Shown here piece by piece: positions 1 to 8,980 of a stretch of 64,000 nt of DNA; within the stretch, counting starts at the first letter, position 1; each line of letters starts with the position of its first letter. The DNA is taken from contig NZ_JAAKEN010000002.1 in NCBI RefSeq assembly GCF_011039175.1, forward strand, positions 62,001-126,000, in the 5' to 3' direction. A model generated the notes under the pieces. The model ran no database searches, had not been told where the DNA came from, and was given only the letters and a program-made list of their open reading frames with translations. The translations under genes were made by a program, and so were the position numbers. This DNA comes from Slackia sp. ZJ119 (GTDB lineage: Bacteria; Actinomycetota; Coriobacteriia; Coriobacteriales; Eggerthellaceae).

Positions 1-467
1 GCCGAGACGAGCGCGACAAGCGCCGTGGCGGCGCCGGACGGCCGGGCAAGTCGGCGCGGACCTCGGAGCGCGGACGCGACGCCGCGAAAGCGAACGAGCG
101 CAGCACCCGCGGATTCCGGGGCGATTTCCACACGTCGCAAGAGCAGGACAAGCGGTCTCGGTTCGCCAGCCGGCCGCAGAAGGGCGCAAAGGGCGGACGC
201 TCGTCGTCGCGCACCGATCGCAGCGACGAGCGCCGCGGCGGCTATCGCGGCAACCGGGACGAACGCCGAGGCGGCTACCAGGGCGGCGGCACCCGAGGCG
301 CACGCCGCGACGAGCGCAGCGATCGCCGGCCGGAAAACTCCAACGCGCACAACGCCCAGCAGCGCATTCGCCAGACGGCCAAGAAACACCAGGTCAACGA
401 CCAGGCTGTCGGCCCGGACAAGCCGACCAAGCACAGCACGTACGACTACAGCAAGTTCATGAAGTAG
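1..467 (+). CDS. C-terminal tail of an RGG-rich, probably RNA-binding protein (5' partial)
   Basis: The gene enters from the left edge. The first complete codon is at base 3 and the TAG stop is at 465-467, giving 154 visible residues. The tail is very basic and rich in Arg, Gly, Asp and Glu, with repeated RRGGY and DERRGG-type blocks, and ends in a more ordered stretch finishing TYDYSKFMK. Such tails are typical of DEAD-box RNA helicases and other RNA-binding proteins, where they bind nucleic acid non-specifically. No helicase motif is inside the window, so the helicase assignment is inference. An overlapping open frame starting at base 25 gives only Ala/Arg/Thr low-complexity sequence and was not chosen. 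A strong terminator follows at 545-578. Confidence 0.6.
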   Translation, partial: RDERDKRRGGAGRPGKSARTSERGRDAAKANERSTRGFRGDFHTSQEQDKRSRFASRPQKGAKGGRSSSRTDRSDERRGGYRGNRDERRGGYQGGGTRGARRDERSDRRPENSNAHNAQQRIRQTAKKHQVNDQAVGPDKPTKHSTYDYSKFMK

Positions 468-544
468 CTGGCCGCAAGGCTGCGGAGCGTCGAAGCGGGG
501 GCGCCGCGGCCTTGCGCGAACGCGGCCCGAACGAAAGCAGGCAC

Positions 545-578
545 AAGCGGGGTCCCATGCGCGGGGCCCCGCTTTTTT
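545..578 (+). terminator. Rho-independent terminator after the RGG-tail gene
   Basis: An 8-bp perfect stem, AAGCGGGG at 545-552 with CCCCGCTT at 567-574, leads into a six-T run at 573-578. It lies 78 bases after the stop codon of the first gene and faces the end of the minus-strand kinase gene at 647. Confidence 0.85.
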
Positions 579-646
579 ACGGGGCACGTCCTCTTCGTCC
601 GCCCTCGAGAGGCGCCGGTTCGTTTCGCCGGCTTTGGTCGGCACCC

Positions 647-2293
647 CTAGCGCCGCCGGGTGATGTCGAACAGCACCCACACCGACAGCACCGCTGCGCC
701 GAGGTACCCGAAAAAGCCCAGCACCGGCACGCCGAGCAGCCGCGGCTCCATCGACGACAGCGACAGCATGGAAGACCCCACGAACAGCCCCGCAATAATG
801 ACGCCCAGCACGAGACGGTTCACCATGCTCCCCAGCCGGTTCAACAGCTCTGGCGATCCGGACATGGTCATGTTCATTTTCAGCTGGCCGCGCGTCAACA
901 TGCGCAGCGCTTCCCCAGAATACTGCGCCGCGCTCATCGCTCCTGCCGCCGACGCCCGCGTCTGCAGCACCATGTCTTCAAGCATGTCTTTCAGCAGGTC
1001 GAACCGGTCGCTCGTGTTCTCGATGTGCGCGTTGATGATGCCCACGACGTTGCTGTTGGGAATGTAGGGCCCGATGGTGCCTTCGATGGAGACGATGCCG
1101 CGCGAAATGCTCGTGATGGTGGACGGCAGCGTGACCTTGCACACGCGCGTGAGCGACAAGATGTCGGTGAGGAATTGCCCGATGTCGATGTCGGCCACGT
1201 CGCAGCTGCCGTATTGCTCCAGCAAAAGGTCCAGGTCAGCGAGGAATCTCGGATGGTCGATGACGCTGTTGTCCTTCGCCACGGCGAAACTGACCAACGC
1301 GTCTTTCAGCTTCGTGGAGCTTTGCAGCCCGACGGCCTTGATGATTTCGCCGAACCCGAAGCGGTCGCGCGGCGACAGGCGGCCCATGTTGCCCAGGTCG
1401 ATGTAGACGATCTTCCCGCCGCGCACGATGACGTTGCCCGGATGCGGATCGGCGTGGAAAAAGCCGTGGTCGAGAATCTGCGTGGCGTAGTTGTCGAGCA
1501 GCTTCTCGCCGATTTCCTCCAAGTCGTAGCCGGCCGCCTCAAGCGCCTCGCGGTTGCCGATGGAGATGCCGTCGATGTACTCCATGACCACGACGTTTTC
1601 GCCCGACAGCTCGTCGTAGACTTTCGGGCAATCGATGAACGCCACGTTTTTGTTCAGCTGAGCAAATTCTTTCAAGTTCGCGGCTTCTCGCTGGAAATCG
1701 GTTTCCTCGAGGAAGGTGACCCACATCTCTTCGACCACGGCCTGCAAATCGATCATTTGCTCGCCCTTGATCAGGCGCGACAGCTTTCGAGCCGCAGACC
1801 GCATGATGTCGATGTCTTGCGCCATGACCTCTTTCACGCCCGGTCGCTGGATCTTTATCGCCACCACGTCGCCGTTGCGCAGCCGCGCCTTGTGCACCTG
1901 CGCAAGACTGGCGCTGCCGAGCGGCGTCGGATCGATGGCGTCGAACAGCTCGCCTTGCGCGTCGCCGTAAATGTCGTCGAGCACCCGCAGAATGTCCTCG
2001 AACGGCAGCGGATCGCACTCGGTCTGAAGTTTCGCCAGCTCAGCGCAGTAGGCTTGCGGCAAAATCTCCGAGCGCGTCGACAGCGTCTGGCCGATCTTCA
2101 CGAAACTGGGGCCCAAATCTTCCAACACCGCGCGGAAACCTTTGGGCGTCACGCCGCTTATCACGTCGTGCTGGCGCAGGATCGAGAAGATCTGGCGCAG
2201 GCGGCGCGTGCGCGACTGGCGCGTGAGATCGAACTCGTCTCCGCGGTCGACCGAGAGGCTGAAGAATCGGTTGATCAGTGTGTTGCTAGGCAT
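647..2293 (-). CDS. AarF/UbiB (ABC1) family atypical protein kinase-like protein
   Basis: 548 residues from an ATG at 2293 preceded by an AGGAG site; a longer frame to 2383 has no better start. Family landmarks are present in order: the KxGQ motif (66-69), the Ala-rich nucleotide loop PLGSASLAQVH (124-134), the AIKIQRPG lysine (147), a catalytic HADPHPGN (about 280-287) and a DLGNMG metal-binding segment (299-304). Two hydrophobic segments at the C-terminus suggest a membrane anchor. In other bacteria and mitochondria, members support quinone or isoprenoid-lipid metabolism as ATPases. A phasin-like gene lies upstream on the same strand with a 156-base gap. The substrate in this organism is unknown. 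Confidence 0.9.
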   Translation of the reverse strand: MPSNTLINRFFSLSVDRGDEFDLTRQSRTRRLRQIFSILRQHDVISGVTPKGFRAVLEDLGPSFVKIGQTLSTRSEILPQAYCAELAKLQTECDPLPFEDILRVLDDIYGDAQGELFDAIDPTPLGSASLAQVHKARLRNGDVVAIKIQRPGVKEVMAQDIDIMRSAARKLSRLIKGEQMIDLQAVVEEMWVTFLEETDFQREAANLKEFAQLNKNVAFIDCPKVYDELSGENVVVMEYIDGISIGNREALEAAGYDLEEIGEKLLDNYATQILDHGFFHADPHPGNVIVRGGKIVYIDLGNMGRLSPRDRFGFGEIIKAVGLQSSTKLKDALVSFAVAKDNSVIDHPRFLADLDLLLEQYGSCDVADIDIGQFLTDILSLTRVCKVTLPSTITSISRGIVSIEGTIGPYIPNSNVVGIINAHIENTSDRFDLLKDMLEDMVLQTRASAAGAMSAAQYSGEALRMLTRGQLKMNMTMSGSPELLNRLGSMVNRLVLGVIIAGLFVGSSMLSLSSMEPRLLGVPVLGFFGYLGAAVLSVWVLFDITRRR

Positions 2294-2449
2294 GAAACTC
2301 CTGGTGCCGAATAGGGTTGAGGTCGATGGCACCCCCAGCGGCAGCAACGCCCGCAGAGGTTCGCAGTCCGCGCGGCGGCGCAAGTCCGGGCGCAGGGGCC
2401 AGGCGCGTCCGGCCCCTGGTCAGCCGCGCAAACGGCCGCCCCGCCCGCG

Positions 2450-2827
2450 CTACTCGTCCTTCGCGTCCGCCGCAGCGTCTTCCGCGGCCGCCTCGACGAC
2501 CCCGGCTTCGACCGCATCGGCGACGCCGGCCGCAGCGGTCTGGCCCTTCGCCTTCTCGGCGAATTCGACCGCCTTCTGCACGAATTCTTCGCGCTGCTCG
2601 GGCGTCATGGCGCCCATAGCCTTCTCCAGCGCCTCGTAGCGGATCTTTCTCGTGGTTTCGCTCGCCTTTTGCGTGAGCTCGGAATTCAGTTCTTTGCCCT
2701 GCTCGACCGTGATCTCGCCCTTGTCGATAAGTGCGTCGATCAGGCCTTTCGCCTTTTCGCCCGTCAGCGCCATCGCACCGACGCCCGCGAAGAACACGTC
2801 TTTGAAGCCGTCGCTCAAACTGGACAT
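2450..2827 (-). CDS. Phasin-like small helical protein
   Basis: 125 residues from an ATG at 2827 with a clear GGAGG site. After a short hydrophobic start (DVFFAGVGAMALTGEKAKGLIDALIDKGEIT) the protein is almost entirely charged helix and ends in an Ala/Asp/Glu-rich tail. The GEKAKGLIDALIDKGEITVEQGKEL layout resembles the PhaF/PhaI-type phasin superfamily, whose members coat granules or act as membrane-associated helical adaptors. Small phasin-like proteins are often found next to AarF/UbiB genes, and that is the case here. No PHA synthase is visible, so a granule role cannot be assumed. Its upstream flank carries an inverted-repeat element at 3045-3293. Confidence 0.7.
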   Translation of the reverse strand: MSSLSDGFKDVFFAGVGAMALTGEKAKGLIDALIDKGEITVEQGKELNSELTQKASETTRKIRYEALEKAMGAMTPEQREEFVQKAVEFAEKAKGQTAAAGVADAVEAGVVEAAAEDAAADAKDE

Positions 2828-3044
2828 GACAAACCTCCGTACTCGAAATGTGCGGCCGCATCCGTAGATCGCGCGCTGAGAGGAGTCGCGCCGCGGCACG
2901 GTATCCATGATGCAACAAATAAGCGAAAGGCGCGTGAAAACGAGGTGGTTGTCGACAAATGGTTGCCGCCGACCGATGACGCAAGCAAACAAGCGGGCGA
3001 ATTTTCCGCGCGTGTTCTCGGCGACGGTCGGAGACGCTTGACAG

Positions 3045-3293
3045 GTGCAGTTATGCAGGCTGTGGCAGCGTTTGACAACGGATTCTCGTTTTTCGTGCAG
3101 TTTTGCAGGTTATGGCAATGGGCCTTCAACGCCGGAAAAACCCGCACGCTTCCGACCTGGGCTTTTCTCTACTAGTTATTTTATTGCAAGTAAAAAACGG
3201 CCCAACTTTGCGGGAATCCTTGCCACAGCCTGCACAACTGCACAAAATTCCCGCCTTCGTTGTCAAACGCTGCCATAGGCTGCATAACTGTAC
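3045..3293. repeat. Intergenic inverted-repeat element, family 1, copy A
   Basis: The left arm holds two 23-base units starting at 3045 and 3095, beginning GTGCAGTTNTGCAGG and ending TGGCA. They are 50 bases apart with the conserved linker GCGTTTGACAACG. The right arm has two inverted copies (3221-3243 and 3271-3293), again 50 bases apart, with the complementary linker. The centre (about 3165-3205) is AT-rich in a GC-rich genome. A second copy is at 52036-52324. The 611-base gap between the phasin-like gene and the HAD gene holds nothing else I can identify. Confidence 0.8.
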
Positions 3294-3438
3294 CGATTTT
3301 CCTCGCCCATCCGCCAAAACGAGACTTAGCGAAGAGAAAGCCGTTGTTTCCTCCACAACCTTTTCAACCAAGCGCTGCCGATGATCCGCCAAAGCTCTTC
3401 CAACTGGCATCGCCGGCGGCCCCGCCAAGCCGGCCTTC

Positions 3439-4098
3439 CTACAAATCCGCGATCGAGACCACGTCTGACCTGGTATGGCAAAGAAACGTGGGGTTCTCGC
3501 GCGTAAGAACGCTTTGGGGGAACATGCCCCACAGGGCCGCCGCGGTGGGACATCCGGCGCCGCTGCCGGCCTGTATGTCAAAGGGGCTGTCGCCCACGTA
3601 CAGGCAGTTTTCAGGATCGACGCCCAACTGCTGGCAGCCGTGCAGCACCGGACCCGGCGCCGGCTTGTGCTCGGGGAAGTCGTCGGACCCGATCAGCACG
3701 CTGAAGAACCCGTCCAGCCCGAACAGCTCCAATCCGTGGGCCGCCAGCCAATGCCGCTTCGACGTCACCACGCCCAGGCGCATCCCGGCCCCGCGCAGCG
3801 CTTCGAGCATTTCGCGCGTGCCGGGAAACGCCCGCACCAGCTCGTCGTGCACGCGGTGGTTGTACGCGCGATACACGTCCAGCAGCTCTTTTTGTTTCTC
3901 CACGTCGTCGGTGAAGTCGACCATCTGCGCTTCCAGCGGCTGGCCCACCTTGCGCATCAGCACGTCGTCAGGCAGCGCCGCCCCAAGCACTTCGCGCGTC
4001 GCGTGGCGCATGCTCGTCAGGATGGCTTCATGGGTGTCAAGCAGCGTGCCGTCCAAATCGAACAGCACGCCGCGCAAAGACAGAGCGGGGGTTTTCAT
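3439..4098 (-). CDS. HAD-superfamily hydrolase, phosphoglycolate phosphatase/PpaX-like
   Basis: 219 residues. The ATG at 4098 is better spaced from the AAAAGGA site than the ATG two codons upstream at 4104. Motif I is LFDLDGTLLDT with the nucleophile at Asp14, followed by an alpha-helical cap (about residues 20-85). Motif II is the VVTSKRH segment and motif IV is YVGDSPFDI. The cap-1 layout and length fit phosphoglycolate or pyrophosphate phosphatases; the natural substrate cannot be read from sequence. It starts 18 bases after the proS stop and is probably co-transcribed with it. Confidence 0.85.
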   Translation of the reverse strand: MKTPALSLRGVLFDLDGTLLDTHEAILTSMRHATREVLGAALPDDVLMRKVGQPLEAQMVDFTDDVEKQKELLDVYRAYNHRVHDELVRAFPGTREMLEALRGAGMRLGVVTSKRHWLAAHGLELFGLDGFFSVLIGSDDFPEHKPAPGPVLHGCQQLGVDPENCLYVGDSPFDIQAGSGAGCPTAAALWGMFPQSVLTRENPTFLCHTRSDVVSIADL

Positions 4099-4116
4099 CG
4101 ACATGTCCTTTTCCGG

Positions 4117-5874
4117 CTAGCCCTCGACCATGCCGCGCAACGAGGCGATGACCTTGGGAATGTCTGCGCCGTTGCGCTTTGAGAACGAGACCATTTCCTC
4201 CAGCGTGGCCAGGCTGACGTCCCGGCGCTCGCCGGTCGAACGCCGCTTGACTTCGACGTTTCCTTCCGCCAAACCGCGCTTGCCCACAACGACCTGGATC
4301 GGCCAGCCGATGAGGTCGGCGTCGGCGAACTTCACGCCCGGGCGCTCCTTGCGGTCGTCGATGACCACTTCCACGCCCAGATCGGCGAAGTCCCGCGCCA
4401 GCTTCTCGGCCACCGGCTGCACGTCTTCGTCGCCTACCGTCAGCGGAACGATGCACACGTGCGCCGGCGCGACGGACGCGGGCCAGGAAATGCCGTGCTC
4501 GTCGTTGTGCTGCTCGACGATAGCGGCCATGGTGCGCGAAATGCCCACGCCGTAACAGCCCATGATGTAGGGCTGTTCGCTGCCGTCTTCGGCCATGTAG
4601 GTGGCGTTCATCGCGCGGGAGTACTTGTCGCCCAGCTGGAACACCTGCGACACCTCGATGCCGCGGGCGCTTTCGAGCGGCAGGCCGCATTCGGGGCAGC
4701 TGTCGCCGGGCTTCACCGTGGAAAGGTCGGCCCACTCGTCCACCGTGAAGTCGACGCCGGGCTGGGCGCCCACCAGGTGGAAGCCGTCCTCGTTCGCGCC
4801 GACGACCCACTTGGACACCGCCTGCAAGCTGCGGTCGGCGATGACGTAGGCGCCTTCAGGCAGGCCCACCGGACCCATGGAGCCCTTGTGCAGGCCGTAC
4901 GCTTCCATGTCCTCGTCGGTGAGCAGGGAAAAGCCGCCGGCCACGCGGGCGGCCTTCAGCTCGTTGACCTCGTGGTCGCCGGGGACGAACAGCACGACGA
5001 GTTTGCCTTCGTCGTTTTTGCCCGACAGCGCCTTGACCGTCGACGTTTCGGGGATTCCCAAGAATTCGGCCAGCTCGGCGATGGTGTGCACGCCGGGCGT
5101 GGCGACCTTTTCCATGGCCGGCACGTCGTAGACCGTCGGGAACGCGATGCACTCGCCGGCTTCGGTGTTGGCCGCATAGCCGCAGCTGCAGTAGACCAGC
5201 TCGGCCTCGCCCGCATCGGCAAGCGCCATGAATTCGCAGGTCACCGAGCCGCCGATCTGCCCGCCGTCAGCCTGGACAGGGCGGTAGTCAAGGCCGGTGC
5301 GGTCGCAGATGCGCCCGTAAGCCCCCATCATGTCGTCGTAGGTCTGCTGCAGCGATTCCTGCGAGGTGTGGTAGCTGTACGCGTCCTTCATGATGAACTC
5401 GCGGCTGCGCAAAAGCCCGAAGCGCGGGCGGATTTCGTCGCGGAACTTGACCTGAATTTGGTACAGCGTGAGCGGCAGCTGCTTGTAGGAGCGCAGTTCG
5501 TTGCGCACCAGCGCCACGATGAGCTCTTCATGGGTGGGACCCAAACACACGTCGTGGTCGTGGCGGTCGCACAGACGCATGAGCTCCGGGCCGTAATCGT
5601 TCCAGCGGCCGCTTTCGTGCCAAAGCTCCGCCGGCTGCAGCACCGGCATGAGGATCTCCTGGCTGCCGATGGCGTCCATTTCCTCGCGCACGATGTTCTC
5701 GATCTTTTTGATCACCTTGTAGCCGAGCGGCAGAAACGTGTAGATGCCCGACGCCGTCTTGCGGATGAAGCCGGCACGCAGCAGCAGCTGATGGCTGGCG
5801 ATTTCCGCATCGGTGGGCGTCTCTTTCAGCGTGGGGACGTACAGCTCGCTCATGCGAAGGATGTCAGTGCTCAT
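4117..5874 (-). CDS. proS: Prolyl-tRNA synthetase (bacterial type)
   Basis: 585 residues. Class II synthetase motifs are present, including GPTHEE (112-117) and FRDEIRPRFGLLRSREF (144-160). An insertion-type editing domain lies between motifs 2 and 3 (about 230-390), and an anticodon-binding domain is at the C-terminus. The enzyme charges tRNA-Pro in the cytoplasm. The start ATG at 5872-5874 overlaps the ispG stop (ATGA), so the two are translationally coupled. This is the usual last gene of the uppS-cdsA-dxr-rseP-ispG-proS series. Confidence 0.97.
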   Translation of the reverse strand: MSTDILRMSELYVPTLKETPTDAEIASHQLLLRAGFIRKTASGIYTFLPLGYKVIKKIENIVREEMDAIGSQEILMPVLQPAELWHESGRWNDYGPELMRLCDRHDHDVCLGPTHEELIVALVRNELRSYKQLPLTLYQIQVKFRDEIRPRFGLLRSREFIMKDAYSYHTSQESLQQTYDDMMGAYGRICDRTGLDYRPVQADGGQIGGSVTCEFMALADAGEAELVYCSCGYAANTEAGECIAFPTVYDVPAMEKVATPGVHTIAELAEFLGIPETSTVKALSGKNDEGKLVVLFVPGDHEVNELKAARVAGGFSLLTDEDMEAYGLHKGSMGPVGLPEGAYVIADRSLQAVSKWVVGANEDGFHLVGAQPGVDFTVDEWADLSTVKPGDSCPECGLPLESARGIEVSQVFQLGDKYSRAMNATYMAEDGSEQPYIMGCYGVGISRTMAAIVEQHNDEHGISWPASVAPAHVCIVPLTVGDEDVQPVAEKLARDFADLGVEVVIDDRKERPGVKFADADLIGWPIQVVVGKRGLAEGNVEVKRRSTGERRDVSLATLEEMVSFSKRNGADIPKVIASLRGMVEG

Positions 5875-7079
5875 AAGGTTCCTATCTCTTCCATCAATGC
5901 GTCCACAATGGCCTCTTCAGGCACCTTGCGAACGGTTTTTCCTTGGGAAAACACAATGCCGGACCCGTTTCCGCAGGCCACGCCAATGTCGGCGTCGCGA
6001 GCCTCGCCCGGACCGTTCACCACGCAGCCCATGACCGCCACTTTGAGCGGCTTGTTCAGCGTGCTGATGCGCTCCTCGACCTGCTGCGCAAGTTCGATAA
6101 GGTTAACTTGGCAGCGCCCGCACGTGGGGCAGCTGATGAGTTCGGGGTTGCAGCGGCGCAGATCGAGCGCGGAAAGCAGCGTCCAGCACGCGCGGACTTC
6201 CTGCACGGGGTCGTCGGTAAGCGAGATGCGCAGCGTGTCGCCGATGCCTTCTTCCAGCAGAATGCCCAGGCCAGCGGCCGATTTTATGACGCCTTGGAAT
6301 GCGGTGCCGGCCTCGGTGACGCCGATGTGCAGCGGCACGTGCGGCAGCTGGGCCGCCAGCAGGCGGTACGTGCGCACCGTGGTCATGACGTCGTGGGCCT
6401 TCGCGCTGACCACCAGATCGGCAAAGCCCTGGCCTTCGCAGAAGCGCACGTAGTCGACGGCCGACCGCGCAAGCTTTTCGGAAAGCGTCAAGTCGTCGCG
6501 AGCAGCCAGGCCGGCGTCGAGCGAGCCGGCATTCACCCCGATGCGGATGGGAATGCCCGCCTGCCGCGCCGCTTCCAGCACGGGAACAGTGGCATCCAGC
6601 CCGCCGATGTTGCCAGGGTTGATGCGCAGCTTGGCCGCGCCGCGCCGGGCGGCCTCGATGGCGATGAGCGGGTCGAAGTGGACGTCGGCGACGACCGGCA
6701 GCGGAGAAGCGGCGCACACGGCCTCGAACGCGTCCAAACAGTCGCGCCGCGGAATGGCCATGCGCACGATTTCGCAGCCAGCCTCGGCCAAACGGTCGAT
6801 CTGCGCGAGGTTTTCGGCTGCGTCGTCGGCCGGGGCGTTGAGCATCGACTGCACGGCCACGGGAGCCCCGCCGCCGACGGTCACGCCGCCGACGCGCACG
6901 GGACGCGTGCGCCCGCCCGGACGCGAAGGACGCGCAGAAGCCTCCGAGGGCTGCGCCGAGGCGGGCGTCGCCGCGCTTTTCGCAGCTGAGGCAGCGCCTG
7001 ATGCGTACGCACGTTCGGACGCTTCGGCATCTCCTTCGCATCGTGCCTGGTCAGACGCTGTTTCTATTTCCTTTGTCAC
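5871..7079 (-). CDS. ispG: 4-hydroxy-3-methylbut-2-enyl diphosphate synthase
   Basis: This is the penultimate step of the MEP isoprenoid pathway, a 4Fe-4S enzyme converting MEcPP to HMBPP. The cluster cysteines are visible in SCPTCGRCQ and VMGCVVNGPGE. The TIM-barrel part begins at RPVRVGGVTVGG. I chose the GTG at 7079 because a G-rich site (GGGGGG) precedes it, giving 402 residues. That leaves an unusually long Ala/Ser-rich N-terminal extension of roughly 50 residues, so a more internal start is possible. The gene overlaps proS by 4 bases and is separated from rseP by plus-strand pckA. Confidence 0.93.
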   Translation of the reverse strand: MTKEIETASDQARCEGDAEASERAYASGAASAAKSAATPASAQPSEASARPSRPGGRTRPVRVGGVTVGGGAPVAVQSMLNAPADDAAENLAQIDRLAEAGCEIVRMAIPRRDCLDAFEAVCAASPLPVVADVHFDPLIAIEAARRGAAKLRINPGNIGGLDATVPVLEAARQAGIPIRIGVNAGSLDAGLAARDDLTLSEKLARSAVDYVRFCEGQGFADLVVSAKAHDVMTTVRTYRLLAAQLPHVPLHIGVTEAGTAFQGVIKSAAGLGILLEEGIGDTLRISLTDDPVQEVRACWTLLSALDLRRCNPELISCPTCGRCQVNLIELAQQVEERISTLNKPLKVAVMGCVVNGPGEARDADIGVACGNGSGIVFSQGKTVRKVPEEAIVDALMEEIGTL

Positions 7080-7291
7080 ATCCCCCCGCTTCTCTCGGCC
7101 AGCATTGACGCGTTGATCGCCTATTGTACCGCCGACCTCGCCCCGCCGCCCGCGCCCCACACCGATTCCGCAAAGTGGCGCGAGAAGGACGCAACCGTTT
7201 TTCGCCCTTCCGCCCCGATTCCGCAGGTGACGGACATTCCGTGGTAAACTACATCAGAACTCCAATAGACGCGCAAACGACCGGAGCCCCT

Positions 7292-8908
7292 ATGAATCCT
7301 TCCGCCGCACCCTCTCTTGACCTGGGCTATCTTGGCCTGAGCAACGCCATCGTCCACCGCAACCTGACGCCTGCGCCCCTGGTGGAGCAAGCGATCCGCC
7401 GCGAAGAAGGCATGCTTTCCGACACCGGCGCCTTGGTGGTTGCGACCGGGGCCCGCACGGGCCGCTCGCCCCACGACCGCTTCATCGTCGACTCCCCCGC
7501 CGTGCACGACTCGGTGGCTTGGGGGCCGGTCAACCGCCCGATGACGCAGGGTGCCTTCGACGCGCTGTGGGACAAGGCCCTGCGCTACCTGGACGGCCGC
7601 GAGCTGTTCGTGTTCGACGGGCTGGCCGGCGCCGACCGCGCCCACGCCAAGCGCATCCGCGTCGTCAACGAGTCTCCTGCGCAAAACCTGTTCATCCATC
7701 AGCTGCTCGTGCGGCCGACAGCCGCCGAACTGGAAGCGTTCGGCCAGGGCGACTACACGCTGCTCGCCGCGCCGTACCTTCTGCTCGACCCGGCCGTCGA
7801 CGGCACGAATTCGGAAGCCGCCGTGGCCCTCGACTTCGCCTCGCGGCGCATCCTGGTGGCCGGCACGCAGTACTCCGGGGAGATCAAGAAGGCCGTCTTC
7901 ACCACGCTGAATTACGTTTTGCCTGACGAAGGGGTGCTTCCGATGCACTGCTCGGCCAACAGCGACCTGCACAGCGGATCGGTCGCGGTGTTTTTCGGCC
8001 TGTCCGGCACGGGCAAGACCACGCTTTCGGCCGACCCCGCACGCGGCATCATCGGCGACGACGAGCACGGTTGGAGCGATGCGGGCGTGTTCAACTTCGA
8101 AGGCGGCTGCTACGCGAAATGCATCGATTTGACCGAAGCGTCCGAGCCGGAGATCTTTCGCGCCGTCCGCTTCGGGTCGGTGGTCGAAAACGTCGTGGTT
8201 GACCCGGCGACGCGCACGCCCGACTACGCCGACGGGAGCATCACCGACAACACGCGGGCGGCCTACCCCATCGACTTCATTCCCAACGCGGTGGAATCGG
8301 GCACGGGACGCACGCCCGACGTGGTGCTGTTCCTCACCGCCGATGCGTTCGGCGTGCTGCCTCCGCTTTCGCGGCTGAGCCCCGAAGCGGCCATGTACCA
8401 CTTCGTGACCGGGTTCACGTCGAAGCTGGCCGGCACCGAAGTGGGCGTCACCCGCCCCGAGCCGACGTTTTCATCGCTGTTCGGCGAACCGTTCATGCCG
8501 CGCCCGGCACACGTGTACGCCGACATGCTCGGCCAGCGCCTGCGCGAAGGCGGCACGACCGTCTACCTGGTGAACACGGGCTGGTCCGGCGGCGGCGCGG
8601 CCGAAGGAGCCAAGCGCATGAAGCTGGCCTACACCCGCGCCATGGTGTCGGCGGTTCTGAACGACCAGCTTGACGACGCAACGTGGCGCCACGACGACGT
8701 GTTCAACGTGGATGTGCCGACGAGCCTGCCAGGCTGTCCGGCGGAAATCCTCGATCCGCTGGCGTGTTGGCAAGCGAACGGGCGCAGCGCCGAAGAATAC
8801 GCAGAAGCCGCCGACCGTCTGGCGAGCCTGTTTCAGCAGAACTTCGCTAAGAAGCACGCCGACCTGCCGGCCGAAATCGCCGAGGCGGGCCCGCGCCCGC
8901 GCGGCTAG
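7292..8908 (+). CDS. pckA: Phosphoenolpyruvate carboxykinase (ATP)
   Basis: 538 residues from an ATG at 7292; the frame is open further upstream, but the first 56 codons look non-coding. The P-loop GLSGTGKTT is at about 236-244, followed by the DDEHGW metal-binding segment. RSPHDRFIVD and NTGWSGGGAAEG are typical of the ATP-dependent family. The enzyme interconverts oxaloacetate and PEP. In anaerobes it often runs as an anaplerotic CO2-fixing, ATP-yielding step. It stands alone on the plus strand between rseP and ispG, interrupting an otherwise conserved series. A TAAACT box 43 bases upstream could be its -10 element. Confidence 0.97.
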   Translation: MNPSAAPSLDLGYLGLSNAIVHRNLTPAPLVEQAIRREEGMLSDTGALVVATGARTGRSPHDRFIVDSPAVHDSVAWGPVNRPMTQGAFDALWDKALRYLDGRELFVFDGLAGADRAHAKRIRVVNESPAQNLFIHQLLVRPTAAELEAFGQGDYTLLAAPYLLLDPAVDGTNSEAAVALDFASRRILVAGTQYSGEIKKAVFTTLNYVLPDEGVLPMHCSANSDLHSGSVAVFFGLSGTGKTTLSADPARGIIGDDEHGWSDAGVFNFEGGCYAKCIDLTEASEPEIFRAVRFGSVVENVVVDPATRTPDYADGSITDNTRAAYPIDFIPNAVESGTGRTPDVVLFLTADAFGVLPPLSRLSPEAAMYHFVTGFTSKLAGTEVGVTRPEPTFSSLFGEPFMPRPAHVYADMLGQRLREGGTTVYLVNTGWSGGGAAEGAKRMKLAYTRAMVSAVLNDQLDDATWRHDDVFNVDVPTSLPGCPAEILDPLACWQANGRSAEEYAEAADRLASLFQQNFAKKHADLPAEIAEAGPRPRG

Positions 8909-8980
8909 CAGCCAGAAGCGAGGCGGCGCGAGAAGGCGCAGCCCGAGGGGAGAGCCGCGCCCGCGGGGCTTCCGCCTTCG

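Noticed and set aside
25-462. Open frame starting with ATG at 25, 145 codons
   Set aside because: Gives only Ala/Arg/Thr/Ser low-complexity sequence. The frame starting at base 3 gives a well-formed RGG-type tail with a natural C-terminus and a terminator after it.
3045-3293. CRISPR-like array (23-base repeat, 50-base period)
   Set aside because: Only two or three units per arm, arms are inverted to each other, and the intervening 27 bases are conserved rather than unique. No cas genes are present.
4459-6453. Plus-strand open frame of 664 codons opposite proS and ispG
   Set aside because: It is antisense to two certain genes and has no recognisable motif.
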